DNA of 64,000 bases from positions 22,578,000 through 22,641,999 of the forward strand of contig OX388314.1 in the NCBI GenBank assembly GCA_947579605.1, in the 5' to 3' direction. The notes below the pieces were generated by a model that saw only the letters and a program-made list of their open reading frames with translations, made no database searches and was not told the DNA's origin. Below, piece by piece: positions 12,131-22,556 of this stretch (position 1 is its first letter; each line of letters opens with the position of its first letter). Made by a program: the position numbers and the translations under genes. The stretch comes from Athripsodes cinereus. Lineage: Eukaryota > Arthropoda > Insecta > Trichoptera > Leptoceridae.

Positions 12131-12837
12131 AGTTGTTCTACTTCTGCCCCGTACAGGTAATAAAAAAATCATAACTTTCATTATAATTTATAGAAGGTAA
12201 GGTACTTTATAACGTGACATTACCTCTGTACAAAATCTTTTTACGAAGGGGTATTTGGGTATGATAATCCACATTTTTAAAGTACTTACATATCCATATA
12301 TATTTTAGCTTTTCTGTTGATCTTGCGCTTAAATCTGTTTCAAACTTCTGTTGAATCGAAATTTATTAAAAAAGTTTTTCAAATTCCATATTTTTGTGAA
12401 TCACGTGGCAGGATGCCTGAGGCGTATCAGATTATTTTATTTTATGTATCAGTAGTCTCATTTATTTTTAATATTCATATACTTAAAACGACGTTTTTTA
12501 TCTGATTCAAATGTAAATATTTCCTGAAAACGAAGCCTAGAGAATTATCGCGTATTTATCAGTGTTTTACAAATTATTATCGTAATATTTATCAGTTGAA
12601 GTATTCGTTTACGCTTGATTATTTTATTATAATTTTTAAAATTATTTTTCTGCTTAGTTTTTTTTTGTATCCTGACTGGTGAAGGCAGAAGAAATAAATT
12701 GCCAGTTTTTATCCATCTATACATACCTACTTCTTTTGATTTCTCCACATTCATGGTATTAAAAGAACACTTTAATAGAATTTGTTATGTATTCTTAAAA
12801 TATAAAAAAAATCATTTTTTTATGTAAGACTTATAAA

Positions 12838-12899
12838 ATGACACTGTTTTATTTTGTAATATAATAACCAATGTACAGTTCAGAATAAAATAAATATAA
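12838..12899 (+). mobile_element. LINE 3'-UTR fragment
   Basis: 'ATGACACTGTTTTATTTTGT', 'AACCAATGTACAGTTCAGAA' and 'TAAAATAAATATAAT' match the complement of 4856-4935. Confidence 0.5.
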
Positions 12900-12953
12900 T
12901 TAGATCATTGCTGTGTAGGTCGTGACTTGTTCCAATCTATCAATTTCGTATTT

Positions 12954-13012
12954 ATACTACTACTACTATACTACACCATCACGGCAAATCCCACAAGTGG
13001 GATTTAACTAAT
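12954..13012 (-). repeat. TAG-tailed repeat, truncated copy
   Basis: A TACTACTACTACTATACTAC microsatellite (the 3' tail in reverse) is followed by CCATCACGGCAAATCCCACA and AGTGGGAT, after which similarity stops. Confidence 0.65.
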
Positions 13013-13110
13013 AAAGTTTTTTCTATTTTCGCGTCCACTTTGAGCAGTAATGAAGTAATTTAAGCCATAATTTTGATTAAACAAACTGACTATACAACTT
13101 TAAGTTTTCC

Positions 13111-13196
13111 TACTACTTCTTACCTATCATGGTATATCCCACAAGTAAGGTAGCCAGCAGACCAGCGGCACGAAATAAACATGCAAGCTGTCCGAT
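13111..13196 (-). repeat. TAG-tailed repeat copy
   Basis: 'ATGGTATATCCCACAAGTAA', 'GGTAGCCAGCAGACCAGCGG' and 'ATAAACATGCAAGCTGTCC' match the family. The copy lies about 120 bp from the second staccato exon, within the intron downstream of its donor. Confidence 0.75.
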
Positions 13197-13315
13197 TATA
13201 TTTTAGATTTGAATTGTTAATTATTACATCGTTAAAATATTATAACAACTCACTGACGATGAATTTATAAGTCTTTGACAAATTGTGCAAAAAGGTATAA
13301 ATGATTAGTACTTAC

Positions 13316-13616
13316 AATCTGAATTTCTCATTCCACTTAGGGCTGAGCGTATGAGGCTTGACAGAAGTCGCTCTAATGAACTTTGCCGGAAGCTGTCCTG
13401 CTAGACTATCCCTGTGTTCCCTTCTGGAGCCACTCTCCGGCCTTCTTTTGAAACTGAGACGGAAGCTATGGTGTTTCCGGAGTTTCTCGTGTTGGGGACT
13501 GTGGGACCCATCTATGTCTGTTCCAGGATCACTCAAACGAGGGGATGGGGGGTGTGGAGATGCGGGTGGTGGTCCTATAGGTTGGATTCCCAACATGCAG
13601 TATGGGTCGCTGAAAC
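13316..13616 (-). CDS. stac: Munc13-4/BAIAP3-like (staccato) gene, second exon: C2 domain core with long loop insert
   Basis: The 301-bp exon follows a ...TTACAG acceptor and ends at GTAAGT. It joins in phase to the upstream exon (G|GT gives Gly), creating DANGFSDPYCMLGIQP, the hallmark first calcium loop of this family; the Asp in FSDPY is a second predicted ligand. About 60 residues of low complexity follow: a proline-rich part (GPPPASPHPPSP) and then a Lys/Arg/Ser/His-rich part (KLRKHHSFRLSFKRRPESG). The fold resumes at LPAKFIRATSVKPHTLSPKW and NEKFR, the strand after the insert. Human BAIAP3 has, as I recall, a shorter basic insert at the same place. The insert could bind acidic lipid or be phosphorylated, but nothing here proves it. 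The exon is much GC-richer than its surroundings. It sits 47.7 kb from the previous exon. Confidence 0.92.
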
Positions 13617-13744
13617 CTGTAATATTAAATTAAAATATTTTTATTAATAATTCAAGAGTTTTTGGGCTTATACTGTGGAAATCCATTTTTAATCTTAATA
13701 AACTTTTTCATTTATTAGGATTGAATATCTAAGATAGTGGAAAT

Positions 13745-13973
13745 ACTATACTATACTATAGGTACCCTCACGCCGTGTCCCAGGTGGGGTAGGCAGAGAG
13801 AACGGAACGCCATGTCGAGCTATCCTTACATACTTCTTTCGCCTCCTCTACGTTCATCCAGTTTCTCATACATGCACGCCGATTCCTCTTACTTAACACG
13901 CGACCGTCCTTGAAAATTTGATCCACGTGGTCAAGCCACGTAGTTCTTGGACGTCCGCGATTTCTCACGCATG
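13745..13973 (-). mobile_element. 5'-truncated RTE-like LINE with exact 10-bp target-site duplication
   Basis: TAGTGGAAAT is present at 13735-13744 and 13974-13983. Read on the minus strand, the insertion encodes NRGRPRTTWLDHVDQIFKDG, then RVLSKRNRRACMRN and WRSVLSAYPTWDTA with a stop. This is the extreme C-terminus of a non-LTR retrotransposon ORF2. The tail is (TATAG)n at 13745-13760. Its last ~45 bp (CTGCCTACCCCACCTGGGAC ACGGCGTGAGG) resemble the 3' end of the abundant TAG-tailed repeat. It is almost the youngest insertion in the region, judging by the clean duplication. Confidence 0.88.
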
Positions 13974-14134
13974 TAGTGGAAATTAAACAGTGTTTAATAA
14001 TATTTTTATCTTATATGTGTATTAGATAATATACACCTAGGTTTTCAAACCTAGCAGAATAATGACCACTCCACAAGCTTGTTTATGAAATAAATGGTTC
14101 CGTGCTTGGGTCTATTGACTTATTAGTCTATTCG

Positions 14135-14920
14135 TAAGCAACATATAGCTATACTATTTGACAGTCAAACAGCTATTAAAGCATTGGGTTCAAACATCAT
14201 CAACTCCAAGATGGTTTGGACATGCCTCCTCAAACTTAACGAGTTAGGTAAGAAGAATAAAGTCACCCTCTTTTGGGTACCCGGACACATCGGGGTTGAG
14301 GGAAATGAACGAGCTGACAAGCTGGCAAGAAAGATTGCGGCAACGCAACTCTATGGACCAGAACCATTCTGTGGTTTGGGACATACGTTTTTCCAAGAGG
14401 AAATTAAAAAGAAAGGGAGACAAGAAAGAAACGAACTATGGAAAAGTCTCCCTAGGCTTGGGCAAGCCAAGAAACTGCTCGGAGGATTTAACTTCGAAAG
14501 AGCCAAGGTATGCACTAACCTAAGTAAAACATGTCTCAAAGCAGTAACAGGCTTCCTAACGGGTCACTGCAGGCTCAAGGAACACTTACGCAAACTGGGA
14601 CTTGAAGAAGACGGCACTTGTAGATTTTGTGAAGAAGAGGCCGAGACTCCTCGACATCTCCTAGCGGAATGCAATGCCGTGGTATTCGCAAGAATCAAAG
14701 CCCTAGGTAGAAGTGGAATCTCTCCACACCTTGGATCCTCTCAAGATCTTAGACTTCATATGATGTCTGGGACTTGAGAGTGCGCTTTGACGGGCAACAC
14801 CGGGAAAGCTGAGTAGGGGGAGTACAATAGATCCTATAGGTCGCGGTGCATTTTTTTTTTTTTTTAAAAAGATATTAGGCACCTCATTTTACCCCAACAA
14901 TAAAATAAAATAAAATAAAC
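14135..14920 (+). mobile_element. 5'-truncated LINE with RNase H domain and exact 13-bp target-site duplication
   Basis: ATTAGTCTATTCG flanks it at 14122-14134 and 14921-14933. The open frame runs from the first base to the stop at 14775-14777 (about 213 codons). It shows RNase H motifs: ILFDSQTAIKALGSN with one catalytic Asp, then FWVPGHIGVEGNERADKLAR with the last. A C-x2-C-x8-H-x4-C zinc motif follows (CRFCEEEAETPRHLLAEC). This layout fits the R1/LOA/Jockey side of the LINEs. The 3' UTR has CAATAGATCCTATAGGTCGC, a poly-T run and an (AAAAT)n tail at about 14902-14919. The absence of stops suggests a recent copy, dead on arrival because the reverse transcriptase is missing. Confidence 0.92.
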
Positions 14921-15634
14921 ATTAGTCTATTCGCAGATTTTTTTAGATATTTACCTGAAGGATCGCACTAATATGAACTATGTAGGTATATAATAATAAT
15001 TAAATTAATTTATTTCATAAACGCAACTACGCAACGCGCACGAGCCTTTTACACGCGTGTAATAAAATATTTATAAATAAATTACAAAATCATTAAAATA
15101 CGCAAAATAAATTAATTGATGTAATTTATGAAAACCTTTGTTTGAAATGTTGCCGGCTTAAAATAAAAACAACAATTCAAAAAAAAAATATTATGCTCAT
15201 AAAATCATTTTGAAAGCCTTATTACTTTCTAAGTTCCGGTACTTCAGATTATTTTTTTGGTAAATAATACTTGAGTACCTACGTCCTACATTTATTACAA
15301 TATTTTATGTTACATTTTTTCATTTATTTACTATCTTATGTAGTTTGTTTTTCATCAAGTACACGAGAAACGGAGGGCATTTTTCAAACATTGACAAATC
15401 GAATATCTCTTCACGACGAAGATCTTCGCTTGTGACAGCACTTTAAAATATTTTGTTATACACAGAATGGTGTGAGAAGAGCGTTTTAAAAAGCTTGCAA
15501 CATACGGCAACGTTCTAAATTTAAAAATATTGTTTTTTTTAACTTAAAATCAAATTTAGAAAACGGACAGATATTATCGAGCTCTATTGTCTTTATGTTA
15601 TTTGAATGGATTTTTTGAGATGTTTAGTAATGAC

Positions 15635-16079
15635 TAGAGTTGGCCGTTATAACTAATAACTCATTTTTAAACTCATTATTTCAAAATAACTAAACTAACA
15701 GTTTCTTGTCAATAACATAAATGTTATTTTCGACGACGGCGTTATTCAACTGTTATAACAAGGTTATCGTTATTCCGTTTAGTTATTGTCGACGACTATA
15801 GTCATTTCGTCTTCGTTTAGTTATATTATAACGTACCACATTGTTACGACTTAGTTATTGTCGTCGTTCAATAACGTTTCAATAACGTAGCACGTTATTG
15901 AACGACGACAGTTTTTTCATATGGTTTAATAACTTCGGATGTTATTAAACGATGGCAGTTATTTTATTTTTAATTTGAACTATTTAGTTGTGTAGTTATT
16001 TGAATTTTTTGGAGTAGTCATTCGTAATACCAATAACTGGTTGAACGTTATTTTGAAATAACAGTTATTCCCACCTCTA
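15635..16079. mobile_element. hAT-like non-autonomous element (MITE) with 8-bp target-site duplication
   Basis: Ends TAGAGTTGGCC... and ...TTCCCACCTCTA form the YAGRGGTGGG-type hAT terminus. The 8-bp flanks are GTAATGAC (15627-15634) and ATAATGAC (16080-16087), 7 of 8 identical. The 445-bp interior is built from degenerate TTATAAC / GTTATTGTCGTCG motifs in both orientations and has no coding capacity. Confidence 0.75.
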
Positions 16080-16305
16080 ATAATGACTACTTTCTTTTTC
16101 TACTAAAATGATTATCGTCTATTGTTTAAAAATGTAAGATAACTAATTGCGATTTTTTTGTTGAAAAAGTTAAACTTTGAAAAATATAATTTTTTTTCTT
16201 ATTGTTAAAATTCTCTCGTTACAAATTTAATCAATATTATGAAGAATTAATAATTATGAAGCATTGTCTTAATACGAGTACATACATAATTACTTTTATT
16301 ACTTC

Positions 16306-16395
16306 TATATCATCACGACATATCCCACAAGTGGGGTAACCAGCAGACCAGCCGCGTATAATAAACATGCAAGCCGTCCTCTCCATGCCAAGAAC
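16306..16395 (-). repeat. TAG-tailed repeat copy
   Basis: 'ATCATCACGACATATCCCAC', 'AAGTGGGGTAACCAGCAGAC' and 'AACATGCAAGCCGTCCTCTC' match the family. The 5' half is missing. Confidence 0.75.
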
Positions 16396-16473
16396 GAATT
16401 TATAGACAGTACAGTATAATATTTAACGTTTAAATAGTTTCTCAAATAATAGAGCATTTTTTAATTTTGTATT

Positions 16474-16722
16474 TCTACTATACTACTACTATACCATCAC
16501 GGCATATCCCACAAGTGGGGTAGCCAGCAGACTAGCCGCATATAACAAACATGCAAGCTGTCCTCTCCGTGCCAATATAAAATCAAGACATTCAGGATGG
16601 GTGGCAAACCTCACCGCTGAATTTACCATGTAAAATGTCATAATTTTTCTAACACATGCCTTTTACAGGACACTCGAAAACTTACGGAGAAGAGTGAGAG
16701 ATCAATTCTTACTATTTACCGC
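16474..16722 (-). repeat. TAG-tailed repeat, one of the most complete copies
   Basis: Reading the plus strand: the tail TACTATACTACTACTATACC, then ATCACGGCATATCCCACAAG, TGGGGTAGCCAGCAGACTAG, GCAAGCTGTCCTCTCCGTGC, ATTCAGGATGGGTGGCAAAC and CTCACCGCTGAATT, ending near GACACTCGAAAACTTACGGA. It has no open frame. Transposition orientation is inferred to be minus because the microsatellite end is the one shared with the 13745-13973 LINE tail. Confidence 0.8.
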
Positions 16723-17112
16723 AAATGGGTTATATGTACATAGAATAGAAATTAAATAAACACAAATAATAATAAATAAATTTCTGTGTTTAAAAGAGGA
16801 TTAAATGTAGGGTTACAAAAATAAATAGAAAAACGTCTGACAAGATCCCATTGAAAATTATTGAGGTATTTCAGCCTACCAATCAAATAATATTTTATAT
16901 AAAGCCTTTGATCTCAATGAGCAAGCACCGATTAAATACTACCTTCCTACCTATCTACCAAAATATTTTTGATTTTGATTTAATATCCAACAAAAAGTTT
17001 CCAAGAGGCTTATTATCATCAAAGCTTATGAATGAACGTACCTACCTACTCGGCATTCCGAATTTATTTACATTTTTATATAGGTCTGAATTAATAACGT
17101 TTAATTAATATC

Positions 17113-17704
17113 GTGTACCTGGGCAGCAGAATAAACCAGGATGGACGCTCCAAATCGGAAATTGTAAGCAGAATAAACCAGGCAAGGATTGCCTTTAACA
17201 AAAAATCAAAGATATTGGAATCCCCAAATATTGACTTAAGCGTAAGGAAGAACCTTACTAAAGCCTTTGTATGGAGCATTCTGCTTTATGGTTGTGAGAC
17301 ATGGACCATCAGCAAGAGTGAAAGCGGACGGTTGGCGGCCTTTGAGATGTGGTGCTACAGACGCATGCTCAAGATCCATTGGTCGGAGCACGTCGAAAAT
17401 GAAGAAGTATTAACCAGGGTAGGCGAAAAAAGGCAACTCCTTAAGAGAATCAGCCAACAACGAGCTAACTGGATTGGCCACAACATCAGGCATCCAGGAC
17501 TACTCATCGCCATCGCAGAGGGTAAGACCGAGGGGACAAATGGCAGAGGCCGACCAAGAGAAGCATATATGGACCAACTGAAGAGAGACATGAACTGTGG
17601 CTCATACGTAGGGCTAAAAAGACTGGCTGAGAATAGAGACGAATGGAGAAGAAAAACCAAACTCGTTGCAGACCAATCCAGTGGATTGTAACTCATTATA
17701 TATA
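17113..17704 (+). mobile_element. 5'-truncated LINE ORF2 C-terminal fragment with exact 11-bp target-site duplication
   Basis: TAATTAATATC flanks it at 17102-17112 and 17705-17715. The open frame covers the whole insertion (192 residues): YLGSRINQDGRSKSEI, then LLYGCETWTISKSESGRLAA, FEMWCYRRMLKIHW and GRGRPREAYMDQLKRDMNCG, ending VADQSSGL. This is the region after the reverse-transcriptase palm of a widespread insect non-LTR family (RTE-like by recollection). The tail is a short TA repeat directly after the stop; the long 3' UTR of 8387-8705 is absent. Four other pieces of this family lie in the window. Confidence 0.92.
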
Positions 17705-18521
17705 TAATTAATATCTATGTCTCGTTGGGAAGCAATACTTGGCTACCTACATTATAAAAGTGTTCTAATTTTAAACTCCATTCAAGAAAAACGTGGTGAT
17801 ATGATTGAAGAAAAAAACATATCTATTATAAAATAAATTGAAAATCACTCGAATTACTTAATATAAAATTGAGAAAGTAAAACACAAAAAAAAAGATTTT
17901 TAAGTATGGATAATATAATGAAAAAAAAAACACAAATATTGTCTGAAATATGTTATTAATACAATATCATTAAGATAGTAGAAAGATATTATGATACATT
18001 GTATTCTATTCTAAAACTATTTCACCTCATCACGTCACATTCCAATAGTTCCTTACACGTGGCCATTCATAAGTATTTAGTTGAAACAAAATAACCACAT
18101 AAGTCTCCCCACATTTCTGTTCACTGCCAGTTATATAATAGTCTTAAGTCAAGTATAATTTTTTAATATTTTTTTAAATATAAAATTTGAGGAAAGTCCA
18201 ATTTAGGACCACAAGTTTGGAAGCACTTCGTGTTGCATGCGACCTAGATTGATTAGATTTGTAAAGCGGCAAGAAAGTACTTCAGAACCATGTTTCAAGT
18301 ATTAACATTATAGTATTCCGCTCTGTAATATTTTGTTTCAAAATGAAAATTCTTCTTCACATTCATGCAGATGCACCATAAGAATATACAATGTTCATGA
18401 AAATATTTGTGACATAATACGAAAAATGTTGAAATTTTTTGTCGTTGAGGTTAAATATATATAAGTATTTTCTCTATTTAAAAAAGGATAAATACTAGCC
18501 CATTCTATTTAAAAAAATTAA

Positions 18522-18766
18522 AAATGTACCTACTACAAACATTAAAAAAAGTGTTTATTTTCACACTGTTTGTTATATGAGTACCTACCGACGGACTACT
18601 CTTTAGGTGTATGCAGCATGTAAATGCACATTATGTGATAACCAAATGTACCTACTACAAACATTAAAAAAAGTGTTTATTTTCACACTGTTTGTTATAT
18701 GAGTACCTACCGACGGACTACTCTTTAGGTGTATGCAGCATGTAAATGCACATTATATGATAACCA
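18522..18766. repeat. Tandem duplication, 122-bp unit x 2
   Basis: ATGTACCTACTACAAACATT starts at 18524 and again at 18646. Both units run through TTTATTTTCACACTGTTTGT and CTCTTTAGGTGTATGCAGCA to GATAACC. Only one difference (TTATGTG against TTATATG) is seen. Confidence 0.95.
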
Positions 18767-19500
18767 AATGGCATTATATGCATACCTAATTAATGTATGG
18801 TTGTGTATTTATGATAACCGAATAGTGCCTATAAATATGTAATATTGCATTGTTTTTGTTTTAAACTGATATTACGCCCGATTTTCTCGTACTTCATTTT
18901 TAGTGTGCACTAGCTAAAATAGGAACGTTCCAATTTGAGTTATGTACCTAGTCTTGATTGGTATTCTATAAACTCTAAAATTGTTCCTAATTAGAATTAT
19001 TATACAACTTGTATCATATAGAATACGAATGTTAGTTCAAGTGAACTTGATTATAAAATTTTGTAACGTACTTATTTTTAGTTTGAATCAATAAAGAATA
19101 TCGGTTTTTATTTTGCTCATTAATGTAATTTTTATTTTACTTGAAGTTTAAACATTATTTCGTATTTGAAGACTACATAATATTGTTTAGGTAGTTTATA
19201 ACATATTGTAAAAGGAAAATGCTGCATATTAATTTAATAAATAACTTGAGTACTTTCGTCAATATAGCTTGACATTATAGTCATCATTCCATTAATACCA
19301 ATTCTCTACTAATTCAGTCAATTTATTGTAGTTGTGATGGTATTGCGCTTCTGCGATAAACTCGTCCATTGCACAAAATTATTTGTTCAGTTTTAGTTGT
19401 TTTGTTTTTTTCTTTGGTATATTTTTATGTGCAATAATATTTTTATTATTATTATTATTAATGTTGTATTATGAAAATGGATTGTCCAGGTCATTAGACA

Positions 19501-19662
19501 CAGTGGCGGATTGAGAAAAAACACAATGGGGGGGGGGGCGCAAAAGATATCTTGAACTTCCTTTATTTTTATCGTAATAAAAAAAATAATTAAGTCACAT
19601 GCAAAGCTGAAAAAAGTGGCCCCGAAAATGGGGGGCGCGCCCCCCATATGTATCCGCCACTG
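19501..19662. mobile_element. Short MITE with CAGTGGCGGAT termini and 8-bp target-site duplication
   Basis: Ends CAGTGGCGGATTGAG and ATGTATCCGCCACTG are inverted. Flanks ATTAGACA (19493-19500) and ATTAGATA (19663-19670) match at 7 of 8, so it is hAT-like. The interior has a G-run (about 19531-19540) and CCCCGAAAATGGGGGGCGCG near the right end. At 162 bp it has no coding capacity. Confidence 0.8.
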
Positions 19663-21125
19663 ATTAGATATCTTGTGGAACCTGAGAAACAATTCATTTT
19701 AAACAATGTTTAATTATTAATTGAATATCTTTTGAGGATCAAGGTAAAAAAAAACTCATTAAATTAATAAATGCCTTCAAAATACATTAATACACTTAAA
19801 CAATACAATCCAGTTGTGTGGACAATAAACTCAAATAAATATAAAATCTTGAAATTGAGTAAAACTGAGATTAACAGAATTTCATTCATAAATAGATAAG
19901 ATCTTATACTTGGTTGTCTTGAAAGCTTCAACATTTAAACTTTAATTAAGTTTTACAATGGGAAAATACTACATCGCGTTTGTAGAAGACATAATCCCGT
20001 AGAGCCTATAGAAATATATTTAGGACAAAGCCTTTTTCACACGTGAGCGTTCACAACTAAAAACGTAAACGTTAGGTACATTGAATGATGTAAGAAATTT
20101 GTACGTTGTAATTTGAATAGTGTTCTATCTTAGACGTAGTAGGAGTAGTTCTAAGACTTCTATTGTTTTGTTCTAGAACAAATGATGAATTCATCTGTTC
20201 GACGTCATTCAATTATCACCTATTATTATTATTATTAATAATGAAGCAATTGAAGTGAGAGTAATAATGTAATAATAACAATGGTACGTACAATCTCTTG
20301 TTTGGTTCCTTTTCATCGATAATTTCAATTGAATTATTACAATGTCATCTTCTTTAGCCATCTATCAATCAACCAATATGCTATTTACACACTATCATTG
20401 CCGACAAGTAAGTATCTGACTAGTCGGTGATCTACGTTTATGATTTTTCCACATTTACCGAAATTTACCATAGAAAACTTCTATACTTTTTTCCATGTAT
20501 AACGTTTATTCAGCAATTTACTATCCTCAAATATTCAAAATTAGCATGTATAACTTTGTGGAACGATATTTCCTAAAATAATAAAATTAAAGTATCACAA
20601 TATAATGTTTCACAATTCAGTGTAAACCAGTGTTTTTTGATACATTAATTTTATGATTTGATATCGATGTTTTTAGACGATAGGTATACATGAAAAATTA
20701 TAATTGAAATAAAAATAGACGTTTGATGACAATTTTATCCATTTCCTTCTTGATAAGTATTAAAAATTATTGTTTCCGCACAAGATCAATTTGTTAATAT
20801 TACCTAGTGCTGAAGATTTACATCAGTTCAGTATGAAAGTGCTGATTTCAATGTAATGACGGGCTTCGATATTAAAATATCCTACTAAATTTCTACGCAT
20901 ATCTCATCGTGTGTAAAGGGGTCGTTATAATCGCTAACACGTGTTTTCGACAAAATTACAATAAAGTACTCGTAAATTGGGAGAATCATTATTGTGAATT
21001 CTGTGAATGAACGTTAAATACGTTCTGAGAAATATAAAAAATCACGTTTATGATTGATTACGCACGTTTTATTTGTGTTAAAAAAATAGAAATAATCTCA
21101 GTTCAATTAATTTAACGTGGAACAT

Positions 21126-21479
21126 CGGAAAGAGTGAAAGCGGACGGTTGGCAGCCTTTGAGATGTGGTGCTATAGACGCATGATTAAAATCCACTGGTC
21201 GCAATACGTCGAAACGAAGAGGTGTTAATCAGGGTAGGTGGAAGAAGGCAACTTTTTAAAAGAATCAGCCAACAACAGCTAACTAGATTGGACACAACAT
21301 CAAGCACCCAGGCCTACTCATCACCATTGCGAAGGGCAGAACCGAAGGCAAAAATGGTAGAGGCTGACCAAGAGACACCAATATGGACCAAGTGAAGAAG
21401 GACATGAACTGTGGCACAGACGTAGAACTAAAGAGACTAGCTGAAAAAATGGAGGAATGGAGGAGAAAATTCAATTTCG
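21126..21479 (+). mobile_element. Frameshifted copy of the 17113-type LINE C-terminus
   Basis: Nucleotide similarity to 17309-17665 is continuous (GAAAGCGGACGGTTGGCAGC; TTTGAGATGTGGTGCTATAG; ACATGAACTGTGGCACAGAC). Small deletions break the frame, for example at the GTCGAAACGAAGAGG segment. It has no clean duplication and is older than 17113-17704. Confidence 0.85.
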
Positions 21480-21514
21480 CTTATTTTAGAGGTATAAACT
21501 ATGTAACAATTTCT

Positions 21515-21660
21515 AGACATTTTTAAAACAATATTTAAACTTGAATTACTATATTTATTTGTTTCATTAATTTAAGAAATACGCTGTCACGATTTCAGTG
21601 CACTTGCACCATTGACGAGCTTTTCAAGTCTTGAAATTCAGACTGCCCATCATAGCATAA
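21515..21660 (+). repeat. Dispersed repeat shared with 49222-49372
   Basis: 'CACGATTTCAGTGCACTTGC', 'ACCATTGACGAGCTTTTCAA' and 'TTAAACTTGAATTACTATAT' recur at 49222-49372 in the same orientation. The left flank here (TTATTTTAGAGGTATAAACT) recurs there in inverted orientation near 49440-49475. Confidence 0.75.
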
Positions 21661-22402
21661 TAATAAAATACTGATGTCGTATAGATATCGCTTCTGCAAT
21701 CAATTCGTCCTTAGACAATAGGATTACATGTTTTTACCACATCACTTTATAATTTTGTGAATGTTTTTTTACTGTGCAATAAAGCTTATATTTATATTTA
21801 AAATCGCGAACCACATGTATTCTAGAAAATTTTGTCTGAAATGCAGTTAAAGAAGAAGGTACATACTACATATAGCAAATCTATAAAGTGTTCTATCATG
21901 TTACCAATCGCTTTTCGTATTTGCATCGTCTCTATATTTAGATGTATGTACTTCGACGAATGTTCTTTGATAAAGGAAGTACATTTCAATTTGCGTGATA
22001 GAAGTTTCTAGGAAATAAAATTGTCAAGGGACTATTTAAAGCAACGAGATAGTAGAGATAATATTACGTAGTGGAATAGTACTCGTGTGTGAGTACAATT
22101 GATGAAAAATCTATGGTTTGCGATTCAATTTCGCGATCTATTATTATATTTTTCCAAGCTTTTCCGTCACTTTCGGCTACATCCGTGTTCTTGAACAAAG
22201 GTTTCTTCCGTTTCTCAAACCCGAGATGCCTGCATTTAGTCTATATCAACACATTTGAGACGTCCCATTATCTCAATTGCGATATTTCTCGCACTTTTGG
22301 TATGATTTATCGGATTCATTTTCTTGACTTATAAAATTGTAATAAACACGAGTGAACACCATTAAATGAAAAAAAAATATCGTGCTACAAAAAGATTTCT
22401 GA

Positions 22403-22556
22403 GTTCGTCGGTAGCCTGGAGATAAAATCATAGCTTCATGCACAAGAGGTGTGCGGTTTGATCCCAAGTGCCGGCAAACCTCCCTTTCACGACACAAAGG
22501 GAGGTTTGCCGGCACTGTGAAAGGTGTATTAAGTTTAATTTGGGTTTACAGCGAAA
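22403..22556 (+). mobile_element. tRNA-derived SINE, family B, with an internal palindrome
   Basis: It starts GTTCGTCGGTAGCCTGGAGA. The B box is weak (GGTTTGATCCC at 22455-22465). The body matches the complement of 40225-40383 up to CTTTCACGACACA. There the normal AAGCTTTTAGTAGCTTA is replaced by an inverted copy of the preceding 21 bases. It ends with GTGAAAGGTGTATTAAG and TTTGGGTTTACA. Confidence 0.8.

Larger units (their letters stand above)
3942..13315 (-). other. About 9.4-kb intron of the staccato-like gene
   Basis: The flanking sites GTAAGT and TTTTCAG join F|DIDD in phase. The intron contains a tRNA-SINE, LINE fragments, two tandem arrays (92 bp and 153 bp) and copies of the TAG-tailed repeat, all listed separately. 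The stretches 5080-6735, 7600-8370, 8720-11225 and 12135-12835 hold nothing I can identify. Confidence 0.85.

Noticed and set aside
13358..13647. Plus-strand open frames of 77-91 codons
   Set aside because: They lie exactly opposite the second staccato exon; their composition is a by-product of the real minus-strand coding sequence.
17355..17696. Minus-strand frame of 113 codons, with relatives at 8332-8562 and 21283-21474
   Set aside because: It is the antisense of the LINE C-terminus. The recurrence reflects repeated LINE copies, not a gene family.
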